Assembly (NCBI RefSeq): GCF_025847205.1 | Contig: NZ_JAOYTH010000002.1 | Coordinates: 372,001-436,000 of the forward strand | DNA: 64,000 bases | DNA from: Pararhizobium sp. YC-54 | Lineage (GTDB): Bacteria; Pseudomonadota; Alphaproteobacteria; Rhizobiales; Rhizobiaceae | Reading direction: 5' to 3' | Shown: one piece after another, positions 52,452 through 61,461 of the stretch | Layout of the letters: each line of letters begins with the position of its first letter | Numbering within the stretch: position 1 is the stretch's first letter | Made by a program: the position numbers and the translations under genes | Notes under the pieces: model-generated | The model's database searches: none | What the model was told of the DNA's origin: nothing | What the model saw: the letters and a program-made list of their open reading frames with translations, nothing else

Positions 52452-53138
52452 TCAGGATTTCACTTCCTTGCTGGCCATGCCGGGCGCCTGCATGCGATAA
52501 CCGAGGCCGCGCACCGTTTCGATCAGGTCGTTGCCGATCTTCTTGCGAAGCCGGCCGACGAAAACCTCGATCGTGTTGGAATCGCGGTCGAAGTCCTGAT
52601 CGTACATGTGCTCGACCAGCTCCGTGCGCGAAACCACCTGCCCCATGTGATGCATCAGATAGGACAGGAGCCGGAATTCGTGCGAGGTGAGCTTCAGCGC
52701 CACCCCGTTGACCAGCGCCTTGGAGCCCTTGGTATCCAGCCGCACCGGGCCGCAGACGATTTCGGAGCTTGCATGTCCGGCCGCGCGCCGGATCAATGCG
52801 CGGATACGCGCCAGCACCTCCTCGACATGGAACGGCTTGGTGACGTAGTCGTCGGCGCCGGCATCAATGCCTGCAACCTTGTCGCTCCAGCGGTCTCGTG
52901 CGGTAAGAATCAGCACCGGCATCACTTTTCCGGCACCGCGCCACTTTTCCAAAACGGTAATGCCGTCCATTTCCGGCAGGCCGATGTCGAGAATGACGGC
53001 GTCATAGGGTTCCCCCTCGCCGAGATAGTGGCCTTCCTCGCCATCGAAGGCCTGATCGACGACATATCCGGCTTCCTTCAGGGTGTCCGTCAGCTGACGG
53101 TTGAGGTTGACGTCGTCTTCGACCACCAGAATGCGCAT
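52452..53138 (-). CDS. feuP: Response regulator FeuP
   Basis: A 228-residue OmpR/PhoP-type regulator. The receiver has VVEDD, the phosphoacceptor in AVILDIGLPEMDG and VTKPFHVEEVLARIRAL. The winged helix has THEFRLLSYLMHHMGQVVSR-type sequence (LTSHEFRLLSYLMHH) and TIEVFVGRLRKKIG. It is followed after 94 bases by its kinase gene. In S. meliloti the pair activates cyclic glucan export and other envelope genes. Confidence 0.87.
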   Translation of the reverse strand: MRILVVEDDVNLNRQLTDTLKEAGYVVDQAFDGEEGHYLGEGEPYDAVILDIGLPEMDGITVLEKWRGAGKVMPVLILTARDRWSDKVAGIDAGADDYVTKPFHVEEVLARIRALIRRAAGHASSEIVCGPVRLDTKGSKALVNGVALKLTSHEFRLLSYLMHHMGQVVSRTELVEHMYDQDFDRDSNTIEVFVGRLRKKIGNDLIETVRGLGYRMQAPGMASKEVKS

Positions 53139-53263
53139 GAACAGACTTTCTTCCCTTGCGCGCCAGCTTCTGCCAGAGATTTGCCGTCGCGTCGCAACAC
53201 CAGACTTACTGCTTACCCTATTTCATCCGTTTCGAGAATGTTTTGAAGGCAAGCATCCTGCGG

Positions 53264-53515
53264 CTACATCGGCACGCGCATCGTCACCTTTTTCGGACGG
53301 CCGCCATTGCCGGGAATCAGCACGGTGACGACACATTTGCCATCGCCGGTCGGCTGCGCCGACAAAAGTTCGCCACCGGTCTCGGCGACGACCTCGGCCG
53401 CCGCCTGCCCACAATCGCCGTCCACCGCGACAACCATCGATGGCACATCAATCGCCGGCGGCGCGAATCCGGAAAGGCCCGCTGCAAGCGTTGCTATGAT
53501 CAAGGGTGAGGACAT
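53264..53515 (-). CDS. feuN: Small periplasmic protein, probable FeuN
   Basis: An 83-residue exported protein. An N-terminal hydrophobic stretch (PLIIATLAAGLSGFA) is a signal peptide. The remaining 60 residues carry two cysteines (DGDCGQ and GKCVV) and end KKVTMRVPM. A conserved small periplasmic protein directly upstream of feuP is FeuN in S. meliloti, an inhibitor of FeuQ that is essential there. The name here rests on size, export signal and position rather than on alignment. The start lies at 53515, with a longer frame upstream rejected. Confidence 0.7.
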   Translation of the reverse strand: MSSPLIIATLAAGLSGFAPPAIDVPSMVVAVDGDCGQAAAEVVAETGGELLSAQPTGDGKCVVTVLIPGNGGRPKKVTMRVPM

Positions 53516-53634
53516 GAACGCACTTTCGGCTTGAAAACAATATTGGCGACCTGTGAAGCATCGTTGCAAATTTAATAAACGATACAGTCTGAATGGCAAA
53601 TGAATGTCCTGAAAACAGCGCGTTCTACGCAATC

Positions 53635-53841
53635 TCAACGCAACCGCTTGCGAGCGGAAATCCGGCCCCAGATCGCGACCAGCCCGCCCACCGCCGCGAC
53701 CAGCGCGGTCAGTCCATCCACAACGCCGCTTTCGTCCTCAGGCGCAATCTCCAGTCCCAGCAGATTGGCGCAGGATGCCAGGATTGCAACCACACCACCC
53801 CAGACGGTCTTCGACATGTACCAGGTTTTCAAATCGTTCAT
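53635..53841 (-). CDS. Small holin-like membrane protein
   Basis: A 68-residue protein with two hydrophobic segments, TVWGGVVAILASCANLLGLEI and ALVAAVGGLVAIWGRI, separated by a short acidic loop (APEDESGVVDG), and a basic C-terminus (SARKRLR). This is the layout of small phage holins. GAGGAG precedes the ATG. It lies immediately 3' of the last GTA tail gene, suggesting a role in GTA particle release by lysis, which remains inference. Confidence 0.65.
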   Translation of the reverse strand: MNDLKTWYMSKTVWGGVVAILASCANLLGLEIAPEDESGVVDGLTALVAAVGGLVAIWGRISARKRLR

Positions 53842-53901
53842 TTGACACTCCTCGTCCGGTTCGCTTCTCGGGTTGGTTTGGTTTAATGGAGGGCCGGAAC
53901 T

Positions 53902-56900
53902 TTACAGGCTGAGCAGCGCCTGCGCCGGCACGCCGAGAGCGACCTTCTGACCGCACTGCCGGACGCGAATCGACAACGCCGTCTGCGGCCCGCCGAAATC
54001 GGCGACCTCAAGGCCGGCCGCATAGTTCAATGCCGGTTCAGACACATCGAAGGACCGCTTCACGCTCGCCCCATCGAGGATGTCGAGACGATATGCTTCC
54101 TGGGTCTCATCCAGGGCAATATCGCCGTCAAGCCAATGGTCGGCATCGCGGCGGGCGCAGCGGGTCCAGGTGATGTTGACATCGCCGCTCTCGATGCGCC
54201 GCGCGCGCAGGTGCACCGGTGCAACCGGCGTCTGCGCCCGCAAGCCACCGGCAAAAACAAACGGTCCGCTGGGCGTGGCGGCCTGCCCGCCCGGCTCGGC
54301 GATCCAGTTGATCGCGCGCCCCGCCTCGTCGGCGCTCAATCCGAGTGGCCTGACGGCCGTGTTGAGCACGACCACCGGAGCACTGGCAACGCTCCCGGCC
54401 AGCATCGCATCCGTGGTCCCGTTCAGCCCGCGCAAAAGTTTGGAAAGCCGCCAGCGCCCGGCAGAGATTTCCTCCGCGTTCTGGAAACCGATAATTTCCC
54501 AGACACCGTTTGCAGCAAGGATCGCCATGCGGTTCTGCCCGTTGAGGACGGAAAGTCGGCTCGCCGAAGACAGCCCGCCGAAATATAGGTCAAGCGTCAG
54601 CGTCGGCGCTGCATCAAACCTGCCAGTGACACCCGCACCGAGCGGCTCTGCCAGAACACCCGTCTGGGCCGGCTGGTCGAGCCGCACCCGCGTCTGAAAA
54701 CCTTCCGTCGTCGCCGATGACGACAGCGTCACCGCCCGCCAGGGCCGGGCAAACACAGCGGCGCGCGCGAAAGTGCTGGCATCGCCCGCCTCGTATTGCG
54801 GCAGGTCCATCAGATGCACGATCGGCGAGAACCCGGCGGATGGTGTACGCGGCGGATCGATCGTCCGGGATGTCCCGGCAGGGCCGCCGCCGCTTGACGG
54901 CACGAACGCCCGCGCCTCGACCGAACGCACCGCCCCATCCTCGATCCGGCTGACAAGGAAACTGCCGGCTGGCCCCTCGTCAAAGGCGACGATATCGCCC
55001 GGCTCGAACGCCAGCGCCGCCGGCGACAGCGAAAAACGAACGCTCCGGCGCGAGACCTGATGATCCCGAAGCGCGTCCTCGACAGCGCTTGCCGCAGCAC
55101 CATCGTGCAGGACGCCGGGCACCGAAAGCCGCAGAACCCGGTCATTGGCCGGCGATACCCGGCGCGAGCGGGCCGTCGTCCGCTCATAGGCGTTTTGCGG
55201 ATCGAAGTGATCGAGGATGGCCTCGCTGCCGAAATCGCTGTCATGGCCGCGCGTCTCCTCAAACAGCGCCTGTTCGTCGATATCCGCCAGCACCGGAACA
55301 ATCGTCGGCTGCGACGCCTGTTTCATTCGCGACCGGAACCGCAGCGTCCCGCCGTCTTCGACCGCATCGATCTGCAACGCCGCCATCAGCGGTTCGAGCA
55401 CATCGCGCGCCGACGCCTGCTCCGATTGCACATAGCCGCTCAGGTCGCCACTGACGCAGCTGACATCGCCGCCCTCAAATTCGTGATCCGCAAGCACCGC
55501 CGCAATGACATCGGCCGCCGTCGAAGCGCCAAGCCGGCCGTTCAGCCAGTGCCCGGTCTGCCAATTCGCCCCATCGGACCAAAGCGCGGTATTCTCCGGA
55601 AAGGCCGGCATCGGCCGCGCATCCCAGGTCCAGACGAACATATGATCCGGATCAAGGCATGCGGGTGCCCCCGGCCCCTGCCAGAACCGGTGCTGCGCCT
55701 CCAGAAACCGGCGCTGCATGGCATCGCCACGCGCGCCGTTCGAATGGTATGGAACCGCCGTCTCCGACGATTTCGGGTCGGTAAAGACGTTCGGCTGGTT
55801 TGCTCCCTTGTCGATCGCCGGGCAGCCCAGCTCGGTAAACCAGACCGGCTTGGAGCCCGCAACCCAGGCCGTCGTCACCGCCTGCTCAACACCGTCGATC
55901 CGGTTGCGATGCGTCTGTCCCCACCAGTTGGCAATATCCTTATAGCGGTAGACCCAGGGCTTTCCCGCCAGTCCGTCGGTGATCGGCGTGCGGATACGAT
56001 CGCGGCGGCCGTCGCTGCCGGCATAATACCAGTCATAGCCTTCGCCGGCCGCGACCATCGCACCCATCGCATCCGCGTCTTCTGCAAGCCGGAAACCATC
56101 CGGATTGCCGAGCGAGGAATCGCTGTCGCGCCAGTCGGACAGTGGCATGTAGTTGTCGATCCCGACGGCATCGATATTGGCCGATGCCCAGAGCGGATCG
56201 AGATTATAGTGCACCTCGCCCGATCCGTCCGGCGGGTGGTAGCCGAAATATTCGCTCCAGTCGGCGGCGTAGGTCAGCTTGGTGCCCGCCCCGAGAATCG
56301 CCCGGACATCGGCTGCAAGGCCGATCAGCTTCTCGACAAACGGAAAAGCCCCCGCGCCGTCACGCAGCTGCGTCAACCCGCGCAGTTCGGAGCCAACGAT
56401 GAACCCGTCGATCCCGCCCGCCGCTGCCGCCAGAAGCGCGTAGTGAAGCACCAGCCGGCGATACCCCTCGTCCGCTGCCGTCGATGTCACCGACGTGCCG
56501 GAAACGGAAAAATCCGCCACCGTGGCGTTCCCGCAAAAGGCGTCCACCTGCGTGCGCGCCGCCATTGTCTTGTCGGCACTGCTGACCAGCCCCGGGGCCG
56601 GATGCGCGGTAATGCGCCCACGCCAGGGATAGGCCGGCTGCCCGGTTCCGCCATAAGGATTGGGCAACGTGTTGCCGGCCGGAATATCCATCATCACGAA
56701 TGGATAGAGATAGACTTTCAGCCCACGCGCCTTCAGGTCAGTGATCGCCGCCACCACGCTTGCGTCGCCCGGTGTACCGCCATAGGCGGGACCGCCGCCA
56801 TTCTGGCTGATCAGCCTCGCACCACCGCGCGAAATGCCCGACACGGACCAGGTCCGGCTTTCTCCGTCCCGTACCGGCGTCTCCACGCCGGGCACGATCC

Positions 56901-57744
56901 GGCACTGGCCTGCCCGCAAATCCGTCCCGAACCACGATACCACCAGCGCCACGCGCTCAAGGTTCGGGCACAGCGCCTGCAATTCGTCGATCGACGCACG
57001 CCAGTCGGAACTGGCGTGGAAAACATTGCGGTTGATCAACCGGCTTGCGCCGGCGCCCGTCTCTTCCTTCACCACGCCCGGGTCATAGCCGTGCTCGCTG
57101 GAGCCCGGAATGATCGTTACAGCCCGGATCTGCTTTTCCAGCGTGCCGGTGGGCCTGAGTATCTCGAACTGGATCACCGGAATGCGATTGCCATAGCTGT
57201 CCAGCGGCAGCCGCTCGAACACCGCGTAAGCCAGGCCGCGATAGGCCGGCGCCTTTCCCGCACCTTGCTTGGCCTCGATCAGCGGATCGGGCAATTGATC
57301 GTCCGTGCCGCGATAAAGCCGCATCTCGATCCCGGTCAGGTCCAGTTCCCGTCCATCCGCCCAGACCCTGCGCACGCAGGCAATCTCGCCCTCGCAGATT
57401 CCGAGCGCAAAATTGGCATAGTAGCGAAACGTCTCGACCCGCGAACCGCTCGCCTTGCCGCCCTGCCGCTCGACGCGAACCTCCTCCTCGAACCGTGTCG
57501 CCCAGATCAGCGTACCGCCGATGCGCACCGTGCCATAGGCGCGGGTGACCGCCGTGCCGTCCTCGGCGCCAGGGATGCGCGCATCGCCCAGCCGGGCGCC
57601 GGAGACCGTCCTCGTGCCGTTGATGATCGAGCGGTCGATAACCGAACCGGCCAGCGCACCGGCCGCCCGGCCGAGCGCTGCCCCGACAGGGCCGAACACG
57701 CTACCGAGGGCGGCGCCCGCCGCCTGCAGAAGAATGGTTGCCAT
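53902..57744 (-). CDS. GTA tail fibre/host-specificity protein gp15 ('megatron')
   Basis: A 1280-residue multidomain baseplate or tail-tip protein of gene transfer agents, matching RcGTA gp15 in position and plan. The N-terminus is a phage tail J-like region (GSVIDRSIINGTRTVSGARLGD, GYDPGVVKEETGAG). A glycoside-hydrolase TIM-barrel-like domain lies around residues 400-760 (GFIVGSELRGLTQLRD, WFTELGCPAIDKGANQPNVF). A further phage-tail and fibre region runs to the end. It contacts the host envelope. Length and reading frame are intact over 3.8 kb, suggesting selection. The gene begins five bases after gp14. Confidence 0.93.
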   Translation of the reverse strand: MATILLQAAGAALGSVFGPVGAALGRAAGALAGSVIDRSIINGTRTVSGARLGDARIPGAEDGTAVTRAYGTVRIGGTLIWATRFEEEVRVERQGGKASGSRVETFRYYANFALGICEGEIACVRRVWADGRELDLTGIEMRLYRGTDDQLPDPLIEAKQGAGKAPAYRGLAYAVFERLPLDSYGNRIPVIQFEILRPTGTLEKQIRAVTIIPGSSEHGYDPGVVKEETGAGASRLINRNVFHASSDWRASIDELQALCPNLERVALVVSWFGTDLRAGQCRIVPGVETPVRDGESRTWSVSGISRGGARLISQNGGGPAYGGTPGDASVVAAITDLKARGLKVYLYPFVMMDIPAGNTLPNPYGGTGQPAYPWRGRITAHPAPGLVSSADKTMAARTQVDAFCGNATVADFSVSGTSVTSTAADEGYRRLVLHYALLAAAAGGIDGFIVGSELRGLTQLRDGAGAFPFVEKLIGLAADVRAILGAGTKLTYAADWSEYFGYHPPDGSGEVHYNLDPLWASANIDAVGIDNYMPLSDWRDSDSSLGNPDGFRLAEDADAMGAMVAAGEGYDWYYAGSDGRRDRIRTPITDGLAGKPWVYRYKDIANWWGQTHRNRIDGVEQAVTTAWVAGSKPVWFTELGCPAIDKGANQPNVFTDPKSSETAVPYHSNGARGDAMQRRFLEAQHRFWQGPGAPACLDPDHMFVWTWDARPMPAFPENTALWSDGANWQTGHWLNGRLGASTAADVIAAVLADHEFEGGDVSCVSGDLSGYVQSEQASARDVLEPLMAALQIDAVEDGGTLRFRSRMKQASQPTIVPVLADIDEQALFEETRGHDSDFGSEAILDHFDPQNAYERTTARSRRVSPANDRVLRLSVPGVLHDGAAASAVEDALRDHQVSRRSVRFSLSPAALAFEPGDIVAFDEGPAGSFLVSRIEDGAVRSVEARAFVPSSGGGPAGTSRTIDPPRTPSAGFSPIVHLMDLPQYEAGDASTFARAAVFARPWRAVTLSSSATTEGFQTRVRLDQPAQTGVLAEPLGAGVTGRFDAAPTLTLDLYFGGLSSASRLSVLNGQNRMAILAANGVWEIIGFQNAEEISAGRWRLSKLLRGLNGTTDAMLAGSVASAPVVVLNTAVRPLGLSADEAGRAINWIAEPGGQAATPSGPFVFAGGLRAQTPVAPVHLRARRIESGDVNITWTRCARRDADHWLDGDIALDETQEAYRLDILDGASVKRSFDVSEPALNYAAGLEVADFGGPQTALSIRVRQCGQKVALGVPAQALLSL

Positions 57745-57749
57745 GATCG

Positions 57750-58262
57750 TCAGACCTTTTCGGGAAAGCGAAACACACCGGCGATCCGCCGCCGCCAGGA
57801 GGGCACGAGCGCGGACTCGATCACCTCAGCCTGTTCGTAGGCATGGATGAACCTGTTATCGGCACAAAGAATCCCGGCATGCTTGGCCGGCAGATCCGGC
57901 CGCCAGCAAAACAGCAGGAGATCGCCCGACCGCATCTCCGTTGCCGTCAATTCAGCCCCGAAATGCCGCCGTGCGGCGTTGCGCAACCGGTCCTCACCGC
58001 TGCGCTCCGCCCAATCGGGCTGATAGGCCGGCGGCAATTCCGGCTCCGTGCCATGGAGTTCGCGCCAGACGCCCCGCACCAGTCCCAGACAATCGCAGCC
58101 GACGCCCTTCAGGCTTGCCTGATGCCGGTACGGCGTGCCGATCCAGCTGCGCGCGATCGAAATGATCCGCCCGGCAAATACGGTTTCCTTACCCTCCCCC
58201 TGAGCGGGAGGGTCGGCGCAAGGCGCCGGGGTGGGGTGATCGTTCCGGGCAACGTCACTCAT
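57750..58262 (-). CDS. GTA NlpC/P60 peptidase gp14
   Basis: A 170-residue tail-associated peptidoglycan peptidase. The NlpC/P60 active-site cysteine is in GCDCLGLVRGVW and the histidine in AKHAGILC. ARSWIGTPYRHQ opens the domain. The first 26 residues are odd: residues about 8-24 (PTPAPCADPPAQGEGK) are translated from a rhizobial palindromic repeat. The start at 58262 overlaps the gp13 stop by eight bases. A frame extending to 58313 lies within gp13 and is rejected. Confidence 0.88.
   Translation of the reverse strand: MSDVARNDHPTPAPCADPPAQGEGKETVFAGRIISIARSWIGTPYRHQASLKGVGCDCLGLVRGVWRELHGTEPELPPAYQPDWAERSGEDRLRNAARRHFGAELTATEMRSGDLLLFCWRPDLPAKHAGILCADNRFIHAYEQAEVIESALVPSWRRRIAGVFRFPEKV
58191..58240. 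repeat. Rhizobial palindromic element inside gp14 coding sequence
   Basis: Two adjacent hairpins are present: ACCCTCCC/GGGAGGGT (58191-58198, 58206-58213) and CGGCGC/GCGCCG (58214-58219, 58223-58228), followed by GGGGTGGGGTGA. This is the style of the very common intergenic palindromes of Rhizobiales. Here it is in frame near the start of gp14 and adds about 17 residues without a stop. Confidence 0.75.
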
Positions 58263-59145
58263 AAAGCGCCCGCCCGTCATGAACCGCATCGCCATCGGCA
58301 TAACCGAAAGCAAAATCCGTCCCCGGCATATGCGGAAACCCCTGAAAGTTCAGAGAGTTCGCAAATTTCTCGGCACAGACGCCAAAACTCTTGTCGCATC
58401 CCGCCGTCACCGTGAATGCGTCTCCCGCTGCAAGCGGCAGAGGCGGTGGCAGCCAGAGGGAAAGCGTGACGTCGCCCCCGTCCCGCCGATGATCCTCGAT
58501 GTCGCAGGCATGTCCGGCATTTGCACCGTCCACAAACCCGAACACGCCGTACCGGTAGAAACCCGCCACCGCCGCATCGAGCCCCGATACCTGGACCCGT
58601 GTTTCGCCCAGAACAGAGGTGACCGTGCCACTGCCCCGATAGGCCGGATTGCTCAAGTCCACCCTGCACCGCCCATCCCCCAGCACGGCGTCGCAACGGC
58701 GCCCGTAAATCCGTCCCTGCACCTGATCCAGCCGATGCGTCAGCCGCCGCAGTTCGGCGCGAAAGGCACCGCCTGCGCGCACCACATCGCCGATCTCCTG
58801 CACCCGCAGCAAAATGCGCTGGTCTGTCGCCTGCCAGTTCACTTGGAAAACCTCGACGCTGGCACCGTCATAGCGTCCGGCGATCACGTCCGCCTCGCTG
58901 ATCGCGGTGCTCGAAAATCCGCCGGCAACCTCGCCCGCCTCGACGGAGAGCCCGCTCGCCGCCTCGCTGTCGGCCGCCTGAAAGCCGCTGGCGGCCTGAA
59001 AATCGGTGCCGTCGAAGCTCAGATCGTGATCATGCTCGGTAAACCCGAGCACCACGCCATCGCGCCGCGTCACCCGCCAGCAATGGCACATCGTTGTCGC
59101 GTCACCGTCCAGATGGTCGGCGAGCGCTGCCGGAAGCGTTCTCAT
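58255..59145 (-). CDS. GTA tail protein gp13 (DUF2163)
   Basis: A 296-residue protein of the DUF2163 family, corresponding to RcGTA gp13. CHCWRVTRRDGVVLGFTEHDHDL is a typical N-terminal beta hairpin. YGRRCDAVLGDGRCRVDL and the cysteines in AGCDKSFGVCAEKFANSLNFQGFPHMPG mark the C-terminal metal or disulfide region, as in hub proteins of tail tips. It overlaps gp12 by four bases and gp14 by eight. Confidence 0.93.
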   Translation of the reverse strand: MRTLPAALADHLDGDATTMCHCWRVTRRDGVVLGFTEHDHDLSFDGTDFQAASGFQAADSEAASGLSVEAGEVAGGFSSTAISEADVIAGRYDGASVEVFQVNWQATDQRILLRVQEIGDVVRAGGAFRAELRRLTHRLDQVQGRIYGRRCDAVLGDGRCRVDLSNPAYRGSGTVTSVLGETRVQVSGLDAAVAGFYRYGVFGFVDGANAGHACDIEDHRRDGGDVTLSLWLPPPLPLAAGDAFTVTAGCDKSFGVCAEKFANSLNFQGFPHMPGTDFAFGYADGDAVHDGRALYE

Positions 59146-59783
59146 GGCTTGATCTCCACCAGCGGAATGGACGGAATGCGCCCGGCCTGAAACTGCGCCA
59201 GATCGACATCGATCCTGTCGGTATCGAAACGCACCGGCACGTCGAATTCGAACCCAGCCCTCACGACCGCGCCGCTTGCGGGGATTTTCGTCGGCAGGAA
59301 CGTGACCCGCCCTGTTGCCGCATCGAGCGTAAAATCGGCAGGCGCGGCCGCCGTACCGCCAACCGTAATCACCACCGTTGCTGCAACCGGCTTGGCGATC
59401 TCGCGCACCGTGGCGCCACCCGCATCGCCATAGGTCTTCACCAGCTGGAACACGGCCGTTCCCCCATCTCCCGTTCCGATGACCTGATCATTGGCGCTGA
59501 CCGCCCCGCCCGGAGCGCAGGACTTGAAATCCAGCGGATCACGAAACCGGAACCCGTAAAGCTGCCCCGCCCGCGCCTCGAAGAATTCGAGTACCGCGTA
59601 GAGATCACCGATCGACCTGATCCCCGAGCCCGCGTCATAATGCCTCCGCGCATCGCGCCAGCGCCGGTTGCGGTTCTCGCGCCCGTTCGAAAGGCTGACA
59701 ATATCGGTGCGCCTGACCGGCCCGCCGCTCGTCCCCAGCGCCAGCCGCAGGGGAAACCGGACCTCATGAAATCCTGTTGGCAT
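59142..59783 (-). CDS. GTA tail protein gp12 (DUF2460)
   Basis: A 213-residue protein of the DUF2460 family, RcGTA gp12, a distal-tail component. FHEVRFPLRLALGTSGGPVRRTDIVSLSNGRENRN and GSGIRSIGDLYAVLEFFEARAGQLYGFRFRDPLDF are diagnostic. Its ATG is the 5' end of the downstream half of the cluster. Upstream of it, two small genes on the opposite strand break the operon. Confidence 0.94.
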   Translation of the reverse strand: MPTGFHEVRFPLRLALGTSGGPVRRTDIVSLSNGRENRNRRWRDARRHYDAGSGIRSIGDLYAVLEFFEARAGQLYGFRFRDPLDFKSCAPGGAVSANDQVIGTGDGGTAVFQLVKTYGDAGGATVREIAKPVAATVVITVGGTAAAPADFTLDAATGRVTFLPTKIPASGAVVRAGFEFDVPVRFDTDRIDVDLAQFQAGRIPSIPLVEIKP

Positions 59784-60107
59784 GATGTTTTTCCGTTGTG
59801 GGTGGAATCGGTTGGCAGGGAAACTTCAGGGATTGCTGCGGGGACGACGGCGTTTGTCTCCCGCTCGCCTGTCGGCTACCTTCGCCCCGCAGGCGGAGCG
59901 AACGAACAAGGTGCGACCTCCGTCGCCTTGTGTCCCCCGCTCCCCATCCGCAGGCGCGGGCACCTTCCGCTCCTTTGCGTCCATGAGGGCGGCGCGGGCT
60001 TCGACCTGCTCTGCATGGTAATCCATTTGGGATGAAAAAATCTGGGCCGAGCCGGGGAACCTGCCAAACGGATTTGCGTTGAATCTTCCGAAACAGGAGG
60101 ATTCGCC
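59784..60107. other. Intergenic region, gp12 and inserted small genes
   Basis: These 324 bases separate gp12 (minus) from the acidic small gene (plus). No coding sequence is convincing. The stretch around 59920-59990 contains inverted GC-rich segments (GGTGCGACC, GGCGCGGGCACC) like pieces of a palindromic repeat. Promoters for both directions must lie here. Confidence 0.4.
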
Positions 60108-60281
60108 ATGACGCTTCCAGTTAATCCCGGCAACGAACCGTTCATTCCCCTTCCGCCGCATCGCAGAGAGCCCGAGCCGGACGATCCAACCGATCCGTGG
60201 CCTGACGACGAAGAAGATACGGAGGATGAGGGCCTGGAGGATAACAGAAGGGAATGGCTTGGTTTTGGAATATGGAAGTAG
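60108..60281 (+). CDS. Small highly acidic protein inserted in the GTA cluster
   Basis: A 57-residue protein with an excellent AGGAGG seven bases before the ATG. The middle is rich in proline and acid (EPEPDDPTDPWPDDEEDTEDEG) and the end is REWLGFGIWK. It is probably unfolded in part. It is transcribed against the surrounding GTA genes. No family known. DNA-mimic or chaperone-like roles would suit such acidity but are unsupported. Confidence 0.55.
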   Translation: MTLPVNPGNEPFIPLPPHRREPEPDDPTDPWPDDEEDTEDEGLEDNRREWLGFGIWK

Positions 60282-60472
60282 GGCGCGATGCCCGAACGAT
60301 TCTTCAATCGCAATCACAATTACTTGGTGTGCGGGGCAGGTTAACTCTGCCAACACGTCATGCTGGACAACTTCTTTCGGCCGTATAAATTTCCCCATAC
60401 AAGGAGAACTTGACGTAGATTTGCATCTTTAGAGACGCTGGTAGTCTCGTCTCATCGACCGGAGGTTTGTAG

Positions 60473-60757
60473 TTGGCGCGTTACGTTGGGCTGTTCTCTG
60501 GTGTGGTATGCGTTCTGGTGATGGCCGTTCTCGCGGTCACTCCGCTTGCTTGGCAGGCAATGGGGCGTCCAGATGAAACCTATCCAGAAATGGCCTACAT
60601 GATGTTCGGCATGCCGCTGGCGATAGTGAGCCTTGTAGCGGGGATTAATGTTGCATATCACGGAGCATTCACTCGGCGCCTCAAGACTGTCCAATATATT
60701 CAATGGGCTGCATGCGTTCTGCTTTTGCTTGCGGCTCTGTCTCCCTGGCTGAGTTAA
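60473..60757 (+). CDS. Small membrane protein with TTG start in the GTA cluster
   Basis: A 94-residue protein with three hydrophobic segments: YVGLFSGVVCVLVMAVLAV, MFGMPLAIVSLVAGINVAY and IQWAACVLLLLAALSPWL. The start is TTG, but GGAGG lies seven bases upstream and no other start is near. It lies opposite to gp11 and gp12 and interrupts the GTA operon together with the acidic gene at 60108. Function unknown. Confidence 0.6.
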   Translation: MARYVGLFSGVVCVLVMAVLAVTPLAWQAMGRPDETYPEMAYMMFGMPLAIVSLVAGINVAYHGAFTRRLKTVQYIQWAACVLLLLAALSPWLS

Positions 60758-60827
60758 ACGCCCCTTCGTTCGCACGCCCACATGATCTCAGGGCGATGGG
60801 CATGGCGACGAAGGAGCATCGCCACCC

Positions 60828-61409
60828 TCAAAGCCCCCGCCGCCCGCGCCCGACCGTGCGCGTCAGCATCGCAGCAATCTGCCCCTCGGACTTTCGAAAA
60901 CTCTGTGCATCGGATGCCGTCACATTGAAGACGACATTCATCGCGCCGCCGCCACTGGAAGACGCCACGCCGAGCGAACCATCGGCGCCGCGCTTCAGCG
61001 GCAAGATCGCCTCCGATCCCGCCTCGCCCATCAGCCCCATCTGCCCATCCATCGGAAAATAGGTGGGCGTTGAAACGACACCGCCGACGGCAAACGGCGT
61101 CACCCTGCCCGGCACGCCGCCCTCGGCAAAAGCGGTCGCTCCGCCAAAACTGCCGGCAAGGCCCGATATCGCCGAACCGAGCAACCCCTCCAGCGGCTTT
61201 AACCCCGCCGAAAGCGCAATCTCCGTCAGCCGCAATCCGGCGCCGCGCAGCACATCCTCAAGCCCCTTGCCGCCGCGCGTCGCTGCGGCCAATGCCCCGG
61301 TCAGCGCCGAGCCGAACGCGCGCGAGCGCCGCTCCAGATCGTCGAGCACATCCTTCAGCGCGTCCGCATCATCGGCGGCCGCCGAAAATCCGATCCCATC
61401 GTTTTCCAT
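60828..61409 (-). CDS. GTA tail tape-measure protein gp11
   Basis: A 193-residue short tape measure, close in length to RcGTA gp11 (about 220), in line with the short GTA tail. A helical N-terminus (ADALKDVLDDLERRSRAFGSALTGALA) precedes a glycine-rich part and the motif FPMDGQMGLMGEAGSEAILPLKRGADGSLG. It shares this motif with the phage tape measure at 2364. The next gene of the cluster, gp12, lies about 1 kb further on. Confidence 0.92.
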   Translation of the reverse strand: MENDGIGFSAAADDADALKDVLDDLERRSRAFGSALTGALAAATRGGKGLEDVLRGAGLRLTEIALSAGLKPLEGLLGSAISGLAGSFGGATAFAEGGVPGRVTPFAVGGVVSTPTYFPMDGQMGLMGEAGSEAILPLKRGADGSLGVASSSGGGAMNVVFNVTASDAQSFRKSEGQIAAMLTRTVGRGRRGL

Positions 61410-61461
61410 TCTGGTCTCCTGATGTGGTCTCCTGAAAATTCCGCCCCGGCATCAACGCGTC

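Noticed and set aside
55060..57840. Long ORF of 926 codons antisense to GTA gp15
   Set aside because: Arginine- and isoleucine-rich shadow of a GC-rich coding strand. The opposite frame has clear protein domains.
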